DNA of 64,000 nt from an uncultured bacterium (lineage in GTDB: Bacteria > Bacillota > Limnochordia > DTU080 > JAAYLA01), in contig CALKAQ010000008.1 of NCBI GenBank assembly GCA_937983075.1, positions 1 through 64,000 on the forward strand, given 5' to 3'. Below are positions 19,490 to 29,426 of the stretch, in pieces. Numbering within the stretch: the first letter of the stretch is position 1; each line of letters opens with the position of its first letter. The position numbers and the translations under genes were made by a program. Below the pieces are notes generated by a model. That model searched no databases. It was not told the origin of the DNA and saw nothing but the letters and a program-made list of their open reading frames with translations.

Positions 19490-20003
19490 GCCCGCTCGCC
19501 CCTTCGGCTTCGATTTCCCCCTCGATCTGGCGATCGTTTGTATCACGGGACGAAGGCGAAGGATCAAAAAGGGTCGTCCAAATGAGCAGTATGACGCCGA
19601 GCGTGATCGCTACATCTGCGATGTTGAAGACTGGAAACATCCGAAAGTCAAAAAAGTCGACAACATATCCGGTGCGCACACGATCGATCAAGTTGCCCAT
19701 TGCACCGGCTATGCCTATGGTCACGGCCCATTGAAAGAGGCGGGATTCTTGCTGGATGCGCTTGCGGTAGACAATGGCGAGGCCGATCATCAAGACTGCT
19801 ACAGCAATGAACAGCGGCCGTTGATAAGCAAAAAGCCCAAACGCAGCGCCCGGGTTTTGCACGTAGGTGATGTGGAACACGCCCGGTATGACAGGAATGG
19901 TCTCGTGCAGATGGAGCGAACTTGCAACCGTCCATTTGCTGAGCTGGTCGGCGATGACAATCGCCAAAAAGATGAGCGCTTGACCCACGAAGAAGCCCCC
20001 CAT
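19479..20003 (-). CDS. lspA: Lipoprotein signal peptidase (signal peptidase II)
   Basis: LspA cleaves prolipoprotein signal peptides in the membrane. The protein has 174 residues with four hydrophobic helices. The family motifs are DQLSKW, YVQNPGAAFGL, MGNLIDRVRTGYVVDFFDF and FNIADVAIT; the two catalytic aspartates lie in GNLIDR and FNIADV. The acidic C-terminal tail (RDTNDRQIEGEIEAEG) is longer than in many homologues. The ATG at 20003 has a weak site. A GTG five codons on, behind GGGGGG, is an alternative start. Confidence 0.94.
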
Positions 20004-20135
20004 GAACCGTGCCTACGTGGTATGCTGAAACGGCCTCATCGTATCATATGGCCTGCGGTTGAACAAGTGAAGGAGCGGGCAGCCGCGCCAGACGACCCGG
20101 CGGGATTCTGCGAACTCCGTATAAGTAAGCATTTA

Positions 20136-20153
20136 GGCGGCCTGATGGCCGCC
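20136..20153 (-). terminator. Hairpin after the 74-aa membrane gene
   Basis: GGCGGCC and GGCCGCC pair around a four-base loop just past the stop of the minus-strand small gene. A T/A-rich tail (TAAATGCTTACTT) follows. It is a plausible but weak terminator. Confidence 0.45.
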
Positions 20154-20164
20154 ACCTGCATCCC

Positions 20165-20389
20165 TTAAACACTCTCCATCCCAATCACCAGCATCATGAC
20201 CAGCGGCAACAGGATCAAGAAAATAGAGATGGCAAAGGGGAGCCATTCGCGGGACCGCGCAGCAAAAAAGGCAGCGAAGACGAACGCAACCAAGTGTGCC
20301 GGCGAAATGACGAGGGACAAAAGCACCCCAACGATGATATAAATCCACGGGTTGCGCCAATCGAGCTGTTGTGCGCCCTCAGGCTTCAT
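20165..20389 (-). CDS. Small membrane protein, hypothetical (74 aa)
   Basis: This 74-residue protein has two hydrophobic helices (PWIYIIVGVLLSLVISP and AISIFLILLPLVMMLVIGM) joined by an aromatic and arginine-containing loop. The ATG has AGAGGTG about eight bases upstream. It is transcribed toward lspA but separated from it by about 160 bases and a hairpin, so it is probably a single-gene unit. No family is recognised. Confidence 0.6.
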   Translation of the reverse strand: MKPEGAQQLDWRNPWIYIIVGVLLSLVISPAHLVAFVFAAFFAARSREWLPFAISIFLILLPLVMMLVIGMESV

Positions 20390-20519
20390 AGCAGAACACC
20401 TCTGTCAAAAGCACTTTCTGGTACCAGCTTGGCGAATCTGTCAGTTAGTTTAGCTCAACTACAACAGAAATGAAACCTTGCATTACGGAAACATATTATA
20501 ATGCCGGCCTGCCAACTCA

Positions 20520-21178
20520 TCATATCTCTCTTTTTACTTCCCGTGTCATTCCAAGTAGCCACTTCACTTGACTACCAACTTGTGGACAACGTCTTTTTCT
20601 GATTGCTAAAAAATAGCAACGTATCACAACGACCACCCATATTGCCTCAGCTGTTTCAATGGGCGTTGTTGAAGACGGAATTTTCAACCTTGGGATCCGT
20701 TTCGACAGTTTGCCAGAATATCCGCTACGACCGTTATTCAAACAAAGAGCCACTCCACAGGCATTACACAAAAACCCATTAGCTTTAACAGTGACGACAT
20801 GACCAAATGACAAGGTCCGGACGTGTATGCCGTTCCATTGCGCACCACCTTCCGCGCTAACGCCCGCGGTGAATGCATTTGCAGACTCAATGCGGAAACG
20901 AATATACGCATCCCCACTGAGTTGCGGGAATTTTTTCGGTACACCCGACAGCTGATCTATAGAAACGTTGTAACGTGAATTATTCCAGAGTATATTTCCT
21001 CTGTTTCCGCCCAAATAAGCAGGCCGAGCGTTTCATTGTATTCAAAAAGAGATTGATAACTAACTCTCGCTATGTCTTTGCCGTCGAGCTTGATCATCCG
21101 TTCTTCCCGTACTGTAATCGCCGGGCAGAACCCAATCCAATTCGCCTCATGTACACCCCTCCACCTTTGTGAAGCCAT
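20520..21178 (-). pseudogene. Decayed minus-strand gene in two frames
   Basis: Two overlapping minus-strand frames (21178-20957 and 21014-20520) join only if a frameshift is allowed around 21000. The first part reads IKLDGKDIARVSYQSLFEYN, the second LWNNSRYNVSIDQLSGVPKK and then GIHVRTLSFGHVV. Base use is more AT-rich than in neighbouring genes. The stretch adjoins an IS3 relic, consistent with decayed accessory DNA. No family is recognised; each half could be chance. Confidence 0.25.
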
Positions 21179-21417
21179 TACGGGCGTCGGTTATGCGTAT
21201 GGCTATCTCAAACTCACGCCATTTGCGTCGAGAGTATGGCCTCATCATCAACAAGAAAAAAGTCTATCGCTTATGCCATGAGCTGGGCATCTTAAGGCCT
21301 CAGCGCAGTCTAAAACCAAAATGTCGTCGCAGAATCGCTAGGAATCGGATCATTATAGGCCCAAACCAGCTGTTTGAAACAGACATCAAGTCTGGGTACA
21401 TTCATGGCAAAAGGTAA
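21169..21417 (+). mobile_element. IS3-family transposase (OrfB) fragment
   Basis: About 60 residues match the start of IS3/IS150-type OrfB transposases: REYGLIINKKKVYRLCHELG, then ILRPQR, and finally NQLFETDIKSGYIHG just before a stop. The DDE catalytic core that should follow is absent, and upstream family sequence continues only in broken frames. No inverted repeats or orfA are visible. This is a dead remnant marking past insertion in the accessory stretch. Confidence 0.8.
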
Positions 21418-21477
21418 GTCAAGCCGAAAATATGAGATCCAGCATAAACGTTAGGCAAAACGACCACGACTCAAGAC

Positions 21478-22734
21478 TTACCCAAAAATTTCACGATCGC
21501 ATCCTGCCCCATCGAACCAGAATATGACGCCTGTACCGTGGGTACGCCAGTAATAGACTGGAAGAACACTCCCGAGTCCTGCCTCAACTTTCGCAAGGCC
21601 GTTTCGTGCCAGCTCCAGCGTGACATTTCCGGTTATTCGCCCCGACCAGTCATCAATGAGTTCATTGCTGACGTATGCGTATGCCAGGCTTGTAGGATTC
21701 GCAGTGGGATCAAACGGATCAGGTCCGCCTTGAACATAAAAGGTTTCAGACATACGCCACTCGTCCGCCAGGTAAGTGATCTCACCACCGGCATGGTCAA
21801 ACATGAACGTATTGTCCGAGTAGATGCGAAAAACCGCATACGGCTGCCACGAAGCAAGGTGTTCCGCTCCGGATGTGACTCTGATTTCCGGGCCTCTGCA
21901 TATCTGGAGATCGTACGGTCCGTGGTCGATGGTTTGACCTTCCAACCGATTGGCTCGTTGCCTCATTATCCGCTGCCTCATTTCGTCGACGGACTCAACG
22001 CCTGGGGTGACGACTTGCGAGATGTGCACTTGTTCTATGAGCAATGAACCGACATGACCGTCGACGTCTTCCACCCATAATTTACCTACATATGCACTTC
22101 CCGGATCAACGGATATCACACATGAAATGTCGGCACGGTGTATGTTGCAAAACCCGGCATCGCTATGCACACTTGAAATTTCCACATCAAATTGAAATGC
22201 GAACTCGAAAGTCGTTTGATCGTGCTTATAAACGATGACCCTGTCAACCAATTGCGGGGCCAGCGCGACAGCAAGAACGCCGCTGCCAATTTCCGACGAG
22301 TTGCCCAGCGAATCCCAAACCGTCAACGTCCATTCCCATATGTTGTCGTGAAGGTCTGAATCAATGGAGTAAGCAGATTCCGCAAGCCCGGTCTTCACCA
22401 CTTTGCGCTTCTCCAGATCATCATCGGAGACCATAAGCGGCAGGAATTCGATTTGCCATTTCGCTTGGGGCGAACCGATGGGACTGTGGTAATCCCATAC
22501 AAATGTGACATTGGCTCCGCGAGCATAGCCTGTTTGATCGACGCCGATGACTTCAACCACACCCGTCGGAGCCGTTGCGTCCCGTTCGGCATCGGCGTTC
22601 TCCGTTATAAAGCGAGTAGAGCGCACTTCGTCGAACGAGAAGACCGCAGAGTTATTCGCATCCGCTTCTGCGCTGATGATGGTTCCCGCGCAGACAATCA
22701 GAATCCCTAATGCCACGAACCCCAATCGCCTCAT
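21478..22734 (-). CDS. Secreted protein of unknown function (418 aa)
   Basis: The ATG at 22734 follows GGGAGG by eight bases and opens a signal peptide (RRLGFVALGILIVCAGTIIS). The exported part has beta-sandwich-like segments, for example ANVTFVWDYHSPIGSP and WEWTLTVWDSLGNSSEIGSG, suggesting Ig/FN3-type domains up to about residue 230. A distinct C-terminal region follows (residues about 290-418), with LQICRGPEIRV, VFRIYSDNTFMFDHAGGEI and a final FWFDGAGCDREIFG. Cysteines near the end could pair. No family is recognised. It borders the IS3 relic and may be horizontally acquired or lineage-specific. Confidence 0.6.
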   Translation of the reverse strand: MRRLGFVALGILIVCAGTIISAEADANNSAVFSFDEVRSTRFITENADAERDATAPTGVVEVIGVDQTGYARGANVTFVWDYHSPIGSPQAKWQIEFLPLMVSDDDLEKRKVVKTGLAESAYSIDSDLHDNIWEWTLTVWDSLGNSSEIGSGVLAVALAPQLVDRVIVYKHDQTTFEFAFQFDVEISSVHSDAGFCNIHRADISCVISVDPGSAYVGKLWVEDVDGHVGSLLIEQVHISQVVTPGVESVDEMRQRIMRQRANRLEGQTIDHGPYDLQICRGPEIRVTSGAEHLASWQPYAVFRIYSDNTFMFDHAGGEITYLADEWRMSETFYVQGGPDPFDPTANPTSLAYAYVSNELIDDWSGRITGNVTLELARNGLAKVEAGLGSVLPVYYWRTHGTGVIFWFDGAGCDREIFG

Positions 22735-22793
22735 GCCCTGAACCTCCCGGCGAAACTTTTGCCCTGCTCCCGCGGGAATCCATCCCATTGTGT

Positions 22794-22856
22794 CTAATAT
22801 CCATTATCACCAAAAGTTGCCGATTCCACTTTCATACGTTCGAAAAGTTCATGCAT
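22794..22856 (-). CDS. Possible 20-residue leader ORF
   Basis: An ATG with GGGAGG four bases upstream opens a 20-codon frame (starting MHELFERMKVESATF) that stops 60 bases before the secreted-protein ATG. An AT-rich promoter-like segment (TTTTATATACAATATCATAA) lies just upstream. It could be a leader peptide or a chance start. Support comes only from the ribosome site and position. Confidence 0.25.
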   Translation of the reverse strand: MHELFERMKVESATFGDNGY

Positions 22857-22948
22857 TATCCTCCCTGTTTTTATGATATTGTATATAAAATTGTCATTCA
22901 GCCATTCAAAACAGAGGTGACATGCCACACAGCAGCCGCCCATCTTCA

Positions 22949-23521
22949 TCAGCCGTTGCCCTTTTCTTCATCATCGTCGTCCGGATCAAACTCCTCCGGC
23001 GCGTCTTGTGGCGAATTGGCCGTCCCGTGCCGAGCGACAATTTCCCACGCATCATCCCCGTCCATTTGATAATCTTCTTCGCCGAGGTCATCGGACGCGC
23101 TGAACGGAAAAGGGTTAGCCTCTTCTTCAATCGGGCGCATGGGACGTTCCACCTGTCCGGTCATTTCTTCGCTGCAGTCGACACACATGGTCGTATAAGG
23201 AATGGCCTCCAAGCGAGCTTCGGGAATCGGCCTGCCACAACGCTCACAAATCCCGTAGGTGCCGGCGTCCATCCGCTCAAGCGCGTGATTACACGCCGAC
23301 AAAACGTAGTCCGCTTGAGCAAGCAGCCCCAAATCTTTCGATCGTTCCATCGTCTCGTTTCCCAAGTCCGAAGTGTGTTGATCCAAGCTGGAAAGTTCAC
23401 CGACCGATTCCGACAAGCTCCGTTCAAACGCCGTTTCCCACAGCGAGTCCCGCAGTTCCCGGCGCTCCTGCATGACCTCGAAAATGCGCTGACGAAATCG
23501 CTCCAATTGCTGCTGCCGCAT
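22949..23521 (-). CDS. DksA/TraR-type zinc-finger protein (YteA-like)
   Basis: This 190-residue protein has a helical N-terminal coiled-coil region (residues about 1-90, rich in Glu, Arg and Gln). A C4 zinc finger follows, CERCGRPIPEARLEAIPYTT then CVDC, as in DksA/TraR C4 proteins and the Bacillus YteA group. A very acidic tail ends the protein (FDPDDDDEEKGNG). DksA proteins bind RNA polymerase, but the acidic coiled-coil tip was not verified here. The start is the ATG at 23521 behind GGGAG; the longer upstream reading is unsupported. The DUF5665 gene lies 200 bases upstream. Confidence 0.85.
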   Translation of the reverse strand: MRQQQLERFRQRIFEVMQERRELRDSLWETAFERSLSESVGELSSLDQHTSDLGNETMERSKDLGLLAQADYVLSACNHALERMDAGTYGICERCGRPIPEARLEAIPYTTMCVDCSEEMTGQVERPMRPIEEEANPFPFSASDDLGEEDYQMDGDDAWEIVARHGTANSPQDAPEEFDPDDDDEEKGNG

Positions 23522-23727
23522 CGACCACCACTCCCACCGAAAGAAATCGAATCTGGAACTTCGTGCATTTCGGCTGATCCCACACAAAGTGAAACAGAAC
23601 CGTATACGAAATAACCGACGGGCCTTCCCCCTCCCACACGCAACGAAACAGAGCGGTATCCGCTGCTCAATCACCTGCATCGGCGCAAAAGACGTCGCAT
23701 CGCTCCTGTCTCCGAGCTGACGGTAGG

Positions 23728-24042
23728 TTACGGTACAGCCTTCATTTCGCTGGCGACAATTTTCGCTATGCTGGCGAAAAACTCGCCAATGACAGGCAAG
23801 TTCAGCTGCGCCAGGCGGATCATCAATGCCACAAAAAGCGTTGTCACCAGTGTCAAGCCGATGGCGATACCGAATCCTCGCGCCACCCCGGAGAGGAAGT
23901 TTAGGTAAAGCATGCGCCAAGGGCGGTTGTACAACTCAATGAATTCGGCCAAACTTGCTTTCTCAAATGCTTCCACCGCCTCTTGCAGCCGTCGGATCAA
24001 GGTCGCCGCAACTCCGTGGCGCAATTCTTTGTTATGGTTCAC
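23728..24042 (-). CDS. DUF5665 membrane protein
   Basis: The 104-residue protein begins with an amphipathic N-terminal helix (RRLQEAVEAFEKASLAEFIE). The DUF5665-like signature follows: LYNRPWRMLYLNFLSGVARG, then a membrane helix GIAIGLTLVTTLFVALM, and LNLPVIGEFFASIAKIV. The start is set at GTG at 24042, about eight bases after AGGGGTG; the longer reading from 24195 has no such site. The function of the family is unknown. It is often found as a single gene near stress or sporulation loci in Firmicutes. Confidence 0.75.
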   Translation of the reverse strand: MNHNKELRHGVAATLIRRLQEAVEAFEKASLAEFIELYNRPWRMLYLNFLSGVARGFGIAIGLTLVTTLFVALMIRLAQLNLPVIGEFFASIAKIVASEMKAVP

Positions 24043-24238
24043 CCACTGAACACCCCTGGCCTCAAAGATCCTTCCACCGTGATACTCTCTCCTCAGCGGT
24101 GAGTCAGTATAAGCCGAACAAGGGAAATCAGATGGGCCAAAGGGAAGCACGGTATACAAAAAACGAGGCGACTCCTCCAAGCCGCCCCGGACCAATCCGT
24201 TATTCCCTCCTCTTGAGCCGTCTCGATCGGAAACTCAG

Positions 24239-24542
24239 CTATAGGTAATCAATCAACTCACAACCATCTCCGTCAATTCTGTACCGCATGTATGTGCTGT
24301 ACGGCCTAAAAAATCCTGTAACAAGTTCGGACCCGGTGATGAACAGCTCCCATTCATACAAACCGTCGTTAGTAAGCGTTATGCTTGCGGATTGGCTCCA
24401 ATCATTTCCTTCAAGAATTGTCCAATCACCGCTAAAACGCAAGTCAGCGATCTCAGCCCTGGAAATAGGCTCCAGTCAGAACTTCGGCAGCAGCCGGCTC
24501 CCCAACGAGTCCGATCATGCCCATCGCGATCATTAGCGGCAA
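24239..24542 (-). pseudogene. Frameshifted small secreted protein gene
   Basis: A TTG at 24542 opens a clear signal peptide (PLMIAMGMIGLVGEPAAAEV) that stops at 24453. The next frame, open from before that stop, continues with RAEIADLRFSGDWTILEG and ends RYRIDGDGCELIDYL. One frameshift near 24457 would fuse export signal and mature domain into about 100 residues. The C-terminal pattern (I/F-D-G-x-G-C near the end) resembles that of the 418-residue secreted protein at 21478-22734, so they may be distant relatives. It is probably a broken gene; a sequencing error is possible. Confidence 0.5.
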
Positions 24543-24742
24543 CCATCTACCCACTTAAAACATTTCCCACCTTACGTATTTTTCGAAACTCAATGAACTA
24601 CAATTAACCGTTTCCCCCACAAATACCTTCTTTACCCGCCCCACACGGAGCGAAACAGAACTGTATCCTCAAAATTCGCTTGGCTGCAGGTGATAAGCGG
24701 AGTAGAGTAGAAGGCGGAACACCGAATGGAGGCCAATTGCAC

Positions 24743-26068
24743 ATGGAATGGAAGACAGATCGATCCCGCGAACTTTATGCTGAGGCAAAGCGCCATATCG
24801 TCGGCGGCGTCAACAGCCCGTCACGCGCTTTTGGTGCTGTCGGACGTCCCTATCCCATCGTGATCGACCGAGGTCAAGACGCCTATCTATGGGATGTCGA
24901 CGGCAATCACTACATCGACTACTTGTGCGCTTACGGTGCCATGCTGCTCGGACATGCGCATCCTCATATCGTCGAAGCCGTGCAGCGAGCTGCAGCCCGC
25001 GGTACGGTCTACGGTACGTTGACGGAGCTTGAAATCGCCCTGGCCATTCGGCTGAAAGAAGCACTGCCTTTTGTCGATCAGTTTCGCTTTAACGTATCGG
25101 GAACCGAAGCGGTCATGAGCGCCATACGCGTAGCACGCGGCTACACCGGGCGCGATAAACTGCTGAAGTTCGACGGCTGCTATCACGGTCATACCGATCC
25201 GATGCTCGTCGCGGCCGGCAGCGGAACGTCGACGCTCGGGATTGATGAAAGTGTCGGCGTCCCCAAAGGGATTACCCAAGATGTCATTTCGATTCCGTAC
25301 AACGACGTGGAAACCTTCACCCGCGTCATGGAGGAACAAGGCGAGCAAATTGCCGCTGTCTTGGTCGAGCCGATCGTCGGCAATTTTGGCATCGTGACAC
25401 CCGCCCCCGGATTCCTCGAAACCATCAGCCGCCTCGCAAAAGAAGCCGGTGCGCTGACCATTTGGGACGAAGTGGTCACGGCTTTCCGCTTCCGCCCCGG
25501 TTCGGTGCAGGCGTATTTTGACTGCACACCCGACATCGTCGTTCTGGGCAAGCTGATTGGCGGTGGCCTGCCCATCGGAGCTTACGGCAGCCGGGCCGAA
25601 ATCATGGAAGTCGTCGCCCCAGTCGGGCGCGTTTATCAAGCAGGCACCTTAGCCGGCAACCCCGTTTCCACAGCTGCGGGTTTGGCGTTTCTCGAAGCGA
25701 TCGAAAGCGATCCGACGTTATACGAACGCACCGCACGCTACGCTAGAATATTGGCCGATACAATTGAAGACGCCGGAAAACGCCATGGCATCCCCGTTTC
25801 CGTGGGACTCTTCGGCGGAGCCCTTTCACCGTACTTCACTGATCAGCCGGTCACCGACTTTGCCGGCTGCGAAGCTTCCGACTCCGCACGTTTTGCCCAG
25901 TTCTTCGGCTACATGCTCGAACAAGGCATATGTTTTGCACCTTCCAAATTCGAGGCGCTGTTCGTTTCCGCCGCCCACAGCGAATCCGATATCGACTACA
26001 CAATTGAGGCGATTGAACGCGCTTTCGCGCGCATGGCGCGTGAAGAACCGCCTGTTTTGGATTCGTGA
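24743..26068 (+). CDS. hemL: Glutamate-1-semialdehyde 2,1-aminomutase
   Basis: HemL makes 5-aminolevulinate, the precursor of haem and other tetrapyrroles, using pyridoxal phosphate. The 441-residue protein has the family start VGGVNSPSRAFGAVG, FNVSGTEAVMSAIRVARGYT, KFDGCYHGHTD, the cofactor aspartate in TIWDEVVTAFR, and the Schiff-base lysine in VVLGKLIGGGLPIGAYG. The start is the ATG at 24743 with GGAGG ten bases upstream. It is not beside hemA, hemB, hemC or hemD, so the pathway genes are dispersed. Confidence 0.95.
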   Translation: MEWKTDRSRELYAEAKRHIVGGVNSPSRAFGAVGRPYPIVIDRGQDAYLWDVDGNHYIDYLCAYGAMLLGHAHPHIVEAVQRAAARGTVYGTLTELEIALAIRLKEALPFVDQFRFNVSGTEAVMSAIRVARGYTGRDKLLKFDGCYHGHTDPMLVAAGSGTSTLGIDESVGVPKGITQDVISIPYNDVETFTRVMEEQGEQIAAVLVEPIVGNFGIVTPAPGFLETISRLAKEAGALTIWDEVVTAFRFRPGSVQAYFDCTPDIVVLGKLIGGGLPIGAYGSRAEIMEVVAPVGRVYQAGTLAGNPVSTAAGLAFLEAIESDPTLYERTARYARILADTIEDAGKRHGIPVSVGLFGGALSPYFTDQPVTDFAGCEASDSARFAQFFGYMLEQGICFAPSKFEALFVSAAHSESDIDYTIEAIERAFARMAREEPPVLDS

Positions 26069-26072
26069 CTCT

Positions 26073-26119
26073 AAAAAAATAAGGGGTCGACTGCCGATTC
26101 GTTCGGCAAGCGACCCCTT
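26073..26119 (-). terminator. Terminator of ileS
   Basis: AAGGGGTCG and CGACCCCTT pair, with an inner TGCCGA/TCGGCA stem. On the minus strand the hairpin is followed by seven Ts, placing it as the ileS terminator. It may also act weakly for the convergent hemL. Confidence 0.85.
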
Positions 26120-26162
26120 CACATCGACCTTTGTGGAGGTAAAGCACCTCCAGTCAACCGCC

Positions 26163-28982
26163 TCAGTTTTCCCCGCCGGTTTCAGCCATCTTGCTCAAGA
26201 CCTTCGAGCACCGTTCACACAGCGCATCTGCATCTTCTTCCGCTTCCGCCGCTGCGGGCTCAACCACGTGGCGCCAGCAGCGCGGGCATTTCTTGTGCGC
26301 CGTTCGCTCCACGGCCACCGTCAAACCGCTGTCCGTCACCGTGACGACATCAGCGGTCGGCGGCTGCGAACCGACGGCCTCTACCTTCACGTGAGCTGCA
26401 ATAAACAGCTCGGCCAGCTTGTCTTTCAACGCGTCCAACGTGTTGAAGACCGCCTCATCCTGCGGATACAGCGTGATGTCGGCCTCCTGGGACGAGTTCA
26501 TGACTTTCCGGTTCCGCGCCTCTTCCAGCGTTCGCGTGACCACGCGCCGCAATGTAAGGAAGCGCTCCCAGCGGGCTGCGAGCTCATCATCGAGCACAAA
26601 CTGCTCGATACGCGGCCAGCGTGCCAGATGAACCGAAGGCTGCGTGCGTGTCGACGGATGAATGTATTCCCAAATTTCATCCGCCGTAAAGGCCAAAATC
26701 GGTGCAATGGCGTGGACGAGCAAGATCAAAATTTCATGCAGCGCCGTCTGGCACGAACGCCGCCACCAATCGTTCGTCCCTTCGCAATACAGCCGATCTT
26801 TGCGCACGTCGAGATAAAAGCCGCCCAAATCGACCGCGCAGAAGTGGTGCACGGCGTGATAGACCGTGTGGAATTCGTACTTGCGGTACGCATTGACCAC
26901 CCGGACAAACATGCGGCGTGCCCGATCGATCGCCCACCGATCCAGTTCGTCCATCGCCGCCGTGGGAACGGCGTGTTCCACGGGATTAAAGTCGCGCAAG
27001 TTGCCCAGCAAGAAGCGGCAGGTGTTGCGAATGCGGCGATACACTTCGGCCACCTGATCGAGCAGCTCCTCGGAAATCCGCACGTCACCGCGATAGTCCG
27101 CCGAAGCTGCCCACAAACGAACAATGTCGGCACCGTACTTGTCGATCAATTGCTGCGGAGCAATGACATTGCCCAGCGACTTGGACATCTTGCGGCCTTC
27201 CCCGTCGACGGTAAACCCGTGCGTAAGCACCGAACGGTAAGGTGGACGCCCCGTCGTCGCCACCGAAGTCAAAAGCGACGACTGGAACCAGCCGCGATGC
27301 TGGTCGCTTCCTTCGAGATACAAGTCCGCCGGTCGCTGCAGCATCGGATGCTGGACGAGTACGGCTTCATGGCTCGAGCCGGAATCGAACCAAACATCCA
27401 TGGTGTCTTGTTCTTTTTCGAAGCTTTCACAGCCGCATTCCGGGCAGCTCGTTCCTGCCGGAAGAATTTCGGCTGCCGTGCGGGTGAACCAAGAATCGGA
27501 GCCTTCTGCGGCGAAAACATTGGCAATGGCATCGATCGTCGATTCATTGATCAACGGATGGCGGCAATCCGTGCAGTAGAAGATCGGAATCGGCACACCC
27601 CACACCCGCTGGCGGCTGATGCACCAGTCGCCCCGATCGGCAACCATACCGCGAATGCGTTCCTTCCCCCAGGCGGGAATCCATTCCACTTCGTCGATGC
27701 TCCGCAGAGCTTCCTCACGAAAGCCTTCCACCGAGGCAAACCACTGCTCGGTTGCTCGGAAGATAATCGGGTTGTGGCAACGCCAGCAGTGCGGATAGCT
27801 GTGGTCGACCTTGCCGTGGCCGAGCAAGTCGCCTGCCTGGCGCAGATCATCGATGATGCGCTCGTTGGCGGCAAACACCTGCAAACCTTCGTACTTGCCG
27901 GCTTCGGCTGTAAAGCGGCCCGTTCCGTCCACCGGGGCGAGCACGTCGAGACCGTACTGCAGACCGACCTCGTAGTCTTCAAGACCGTGGCCAGGAGCGA
28001 TATGTACGCATCCGGTACCTTGTTCGAGCGTGACGTAATCGGCCAAAATGACGACGGAATCACGGTCGATGAACGGATGTCGGCACACTACGCCCTCGAG
28101 TTCGGCACCTTCAAAACGGGCGACGACTTCGTGTTCCATCCAGCCGACGTGCTTGGCTACTGACGAAACGAGTTCCTCGGCCACGATGTACCGGGCGCCG
28201 TTCGCTTCAACCAAGGCGTACCGATATTGTGGATGCAGCGCAATGGCCAAGTTGGCCGGCAAGGTCCACGGCGTCGTGGTCCAGATGATGACGTATGTAT
28301 TTTCACCGTCCAACTTGCCTTTGCCGTCAACTACCGGAAAGCGAACGAAAATCGAATCCGACCGGTGATCGTCATACTCAATTTCAGCTTCCGCCAGAGC
28401 CGTTTCACAATGTGCGCACCAGTAGACGGGCTTGAGCCCCTTATAAATGTAGCCCCGCCGATACATCTCGCCGAAAACACGAATTTGCGCGGCTTCGTAC
28501 TCGGGATGAAGCGTCAGATACGGATTGTCCCAATCGGCCCAGACGCCGAGCCGTTCGAAGTCCTTGCGCTGAATGTCAACGAAGCGAAGCGCATATTCGC
28601 GGCAGCGCTTGCGGAACTCCAGCGGGGACAGTTCATGGCGGTTGACTCCGGATTCTTTAATGACTTGCTGCTCAATGGGCAAGCCGTGCGTATCCCAGCC
28701 CGGAACATAAGGCACCCAGTAGCCGTCTTGGGAACGGGAACGCACGACAAAGTCTTTCAAGATTTTGTTCAACGCCGTCCCCATATGGATGTGCCCGTTG
28801 GCATACGGCGGGCCATCGTGCAAAACGAAGCGCGGTCGGCCGTCCAAGCGGCTGTTTTCCTGCAGCTTCTGATAATATTTTCCTTCTTGCCAACCTGCCA
28901 ACCGCTCCGGTTCCCGCTGAGCCAAATTCGCCTTCATGGGGAAATCGGTGTTTGGCAAATTGAGTGTCTTGCGATAATCCAT
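26163..28982 (-). CDS. ileS: Isoleucyl-tRNA synthetase
   Basis: IleS charges tRNA-Ile and edits misactivated valine. The 939-residue protein has the HIGH motif in [12 protein letters not shown], the KMSKS motif in RKMSKSLGN, an intact editing region ([14 protein letters not shown]), and a C-terminal zinc finger made of CPRCWRH and CERCSKVL. The start is the ATG at 28982 behind GAGGAGG; an upstream in-frame start at 29090 would extend into the T-box terminator. A T-box leader precedes the gene, so expression should rise when tRNA-Ile is uncharged. Confidence 0.97.
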   Translation of the reverse strand: MDYRKTLNLPNTDFPMKANLAQREPERLAGWQEGKYYQKLQENSRLDGRPRFVLHDGPPYANGHIHMGTALNKILKDFVVRSRSQDGYWVPYVPGWDTHGLPIEQQVIKESGVNRHELSPLEFRKRCREYALRFVDIQRKDFERLGVWADWDNPYLTLHPEYEAAQIRVFGEMYRRGYIYKGLKPVYWCAHCETALAEAEIEYDDHRSDSIFVRFPVVDGKGKLDGENTYVIIWTTTPWTLPANLAIALHPQYRYALVEANGARYIVAEELVSSVAKHVGWMEHEVVARFEGAELEGVVCRHPFIDRDSVVILADYVTLEQGTGCVHIAPGHGLEDYEVGLQYGLDVLAPVDGTGRFTAEAGKYEGLQVFAANERIIDDLRQAGDLLGHGKVDHSYPHCWRCHNPIIFRATEQWFASVEGFREEALRSIDEVEWIPAWGKERIRGMVADRGDWCISRQRVWGVPIPIFYCTDCRHPLINESTIDAIANVFAAEGSDSWFTRTAAEILPAGTSCPECGCESFEKEQDTMDVWFDSGSSHEAVLVQHPMLQRPADLYLEGSDQHRGWFQSSLLTSVATTGRPPYRSVLTHGFTVDGEGRKMSKSLGNVIAPQQLIDKYGADIVRLWAASADYRGDVRISEELLDQVAEVYRRIRNTCRFLLGNLRDFNPVEHAVPTAAMDELDRWAIDRARRMFVRVVNAYRKYEFHTVYHAVHHFCAVDLGGFYLDVRKDRLYCEGTNDWWRRSCQTALHEILILLVHAIAPILAFTADEIWEYIHPSTRTQPSVHLARWPRIEQFVLDDELAARWERFLTLRRVVTRTLEEARNRKVMNSSQEADITLYPQDEAVFNTLDALKDKLAELFIAAHVKVEAVGSQPPTADVVTVTDSGLTVAVERTAHKKCPRCWRHVVEPAAAEAEEDADALCERCSKVLSKMAETGGEN

Positions 28983-29065
28983 TCCACGATCCTCCTCTTC
29001 CAAACAACAGGAAGCGTTCCTTGTTTTGGCAGGGTGGCCCAAAATACAAACGATCGCCATATAAA

Positions 29066-29425
29066 ACAAAAAACCTTCCGCCCTCAGCAACTACAGATGA
29101 GGACGAAAGGATCACCTTCCGCGGTACCACCTCAGTTGGAGACGAACATTTCGCTCCCTCTTAGGAACGCCCGATATCGGGGGCCACCGGCCCGGTCTAC
29201 TGCCGGCCTGATTGCCGGGTTCGGCGGGCAGCTCGGGGGCGATGGTCGATAGCGGCGTACGGGACTGGGCTCCCACCTTCCCCCAGCTCTCTGCACCCGC
29301 AAGACCGCCGACGGTCCCCTTCATCGCTCACTGACGGCCCGCTTCGGTGGTGGCCGTCATTCTATGGCAAATCTTGATGACCAGCTCTCATGCTGTGCCT
29401 GCCGCATCAGCATGCACGTTGCTAC
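29066..29425 (-). promoter_or_regulatory. T-box leader of ileS (tRNA-Ile sensing)
   Basis: The minus-strand leader contains the T-box GAGGTGGTACCGCG (29119-29132), a Stem I distal region (GCAGAGAGCTGGGGGAAGGTG) and a terminator. In the terminator (29066-29110) CCTTTCGTCCTCA pairs imperfectly with TGAGGGCGGAAGG before TTTTTT. A candidate ATC specifier lies in CGCTATCGACCATCG. The T-box is expected to pair with uncharged tRNA-Ile and prevent termination. Confidence 0.9.
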
Positions 29426-29426
29426 T

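Noticed and set aside
22922..23614. 230-residue plus-strand ORF opposite the DksA-like gene
   Set aside because: Antisense to a gene with a clear C4 zinc finger; no motif of its own.
25764..28163. 799-residue plus-strand open frame opposite ileS
   Set aside because: It lies antisense to a certain gene, has Arg/His/Pro-rich composition without any domain, and no ribosome site; it is a GC-driven shadow.
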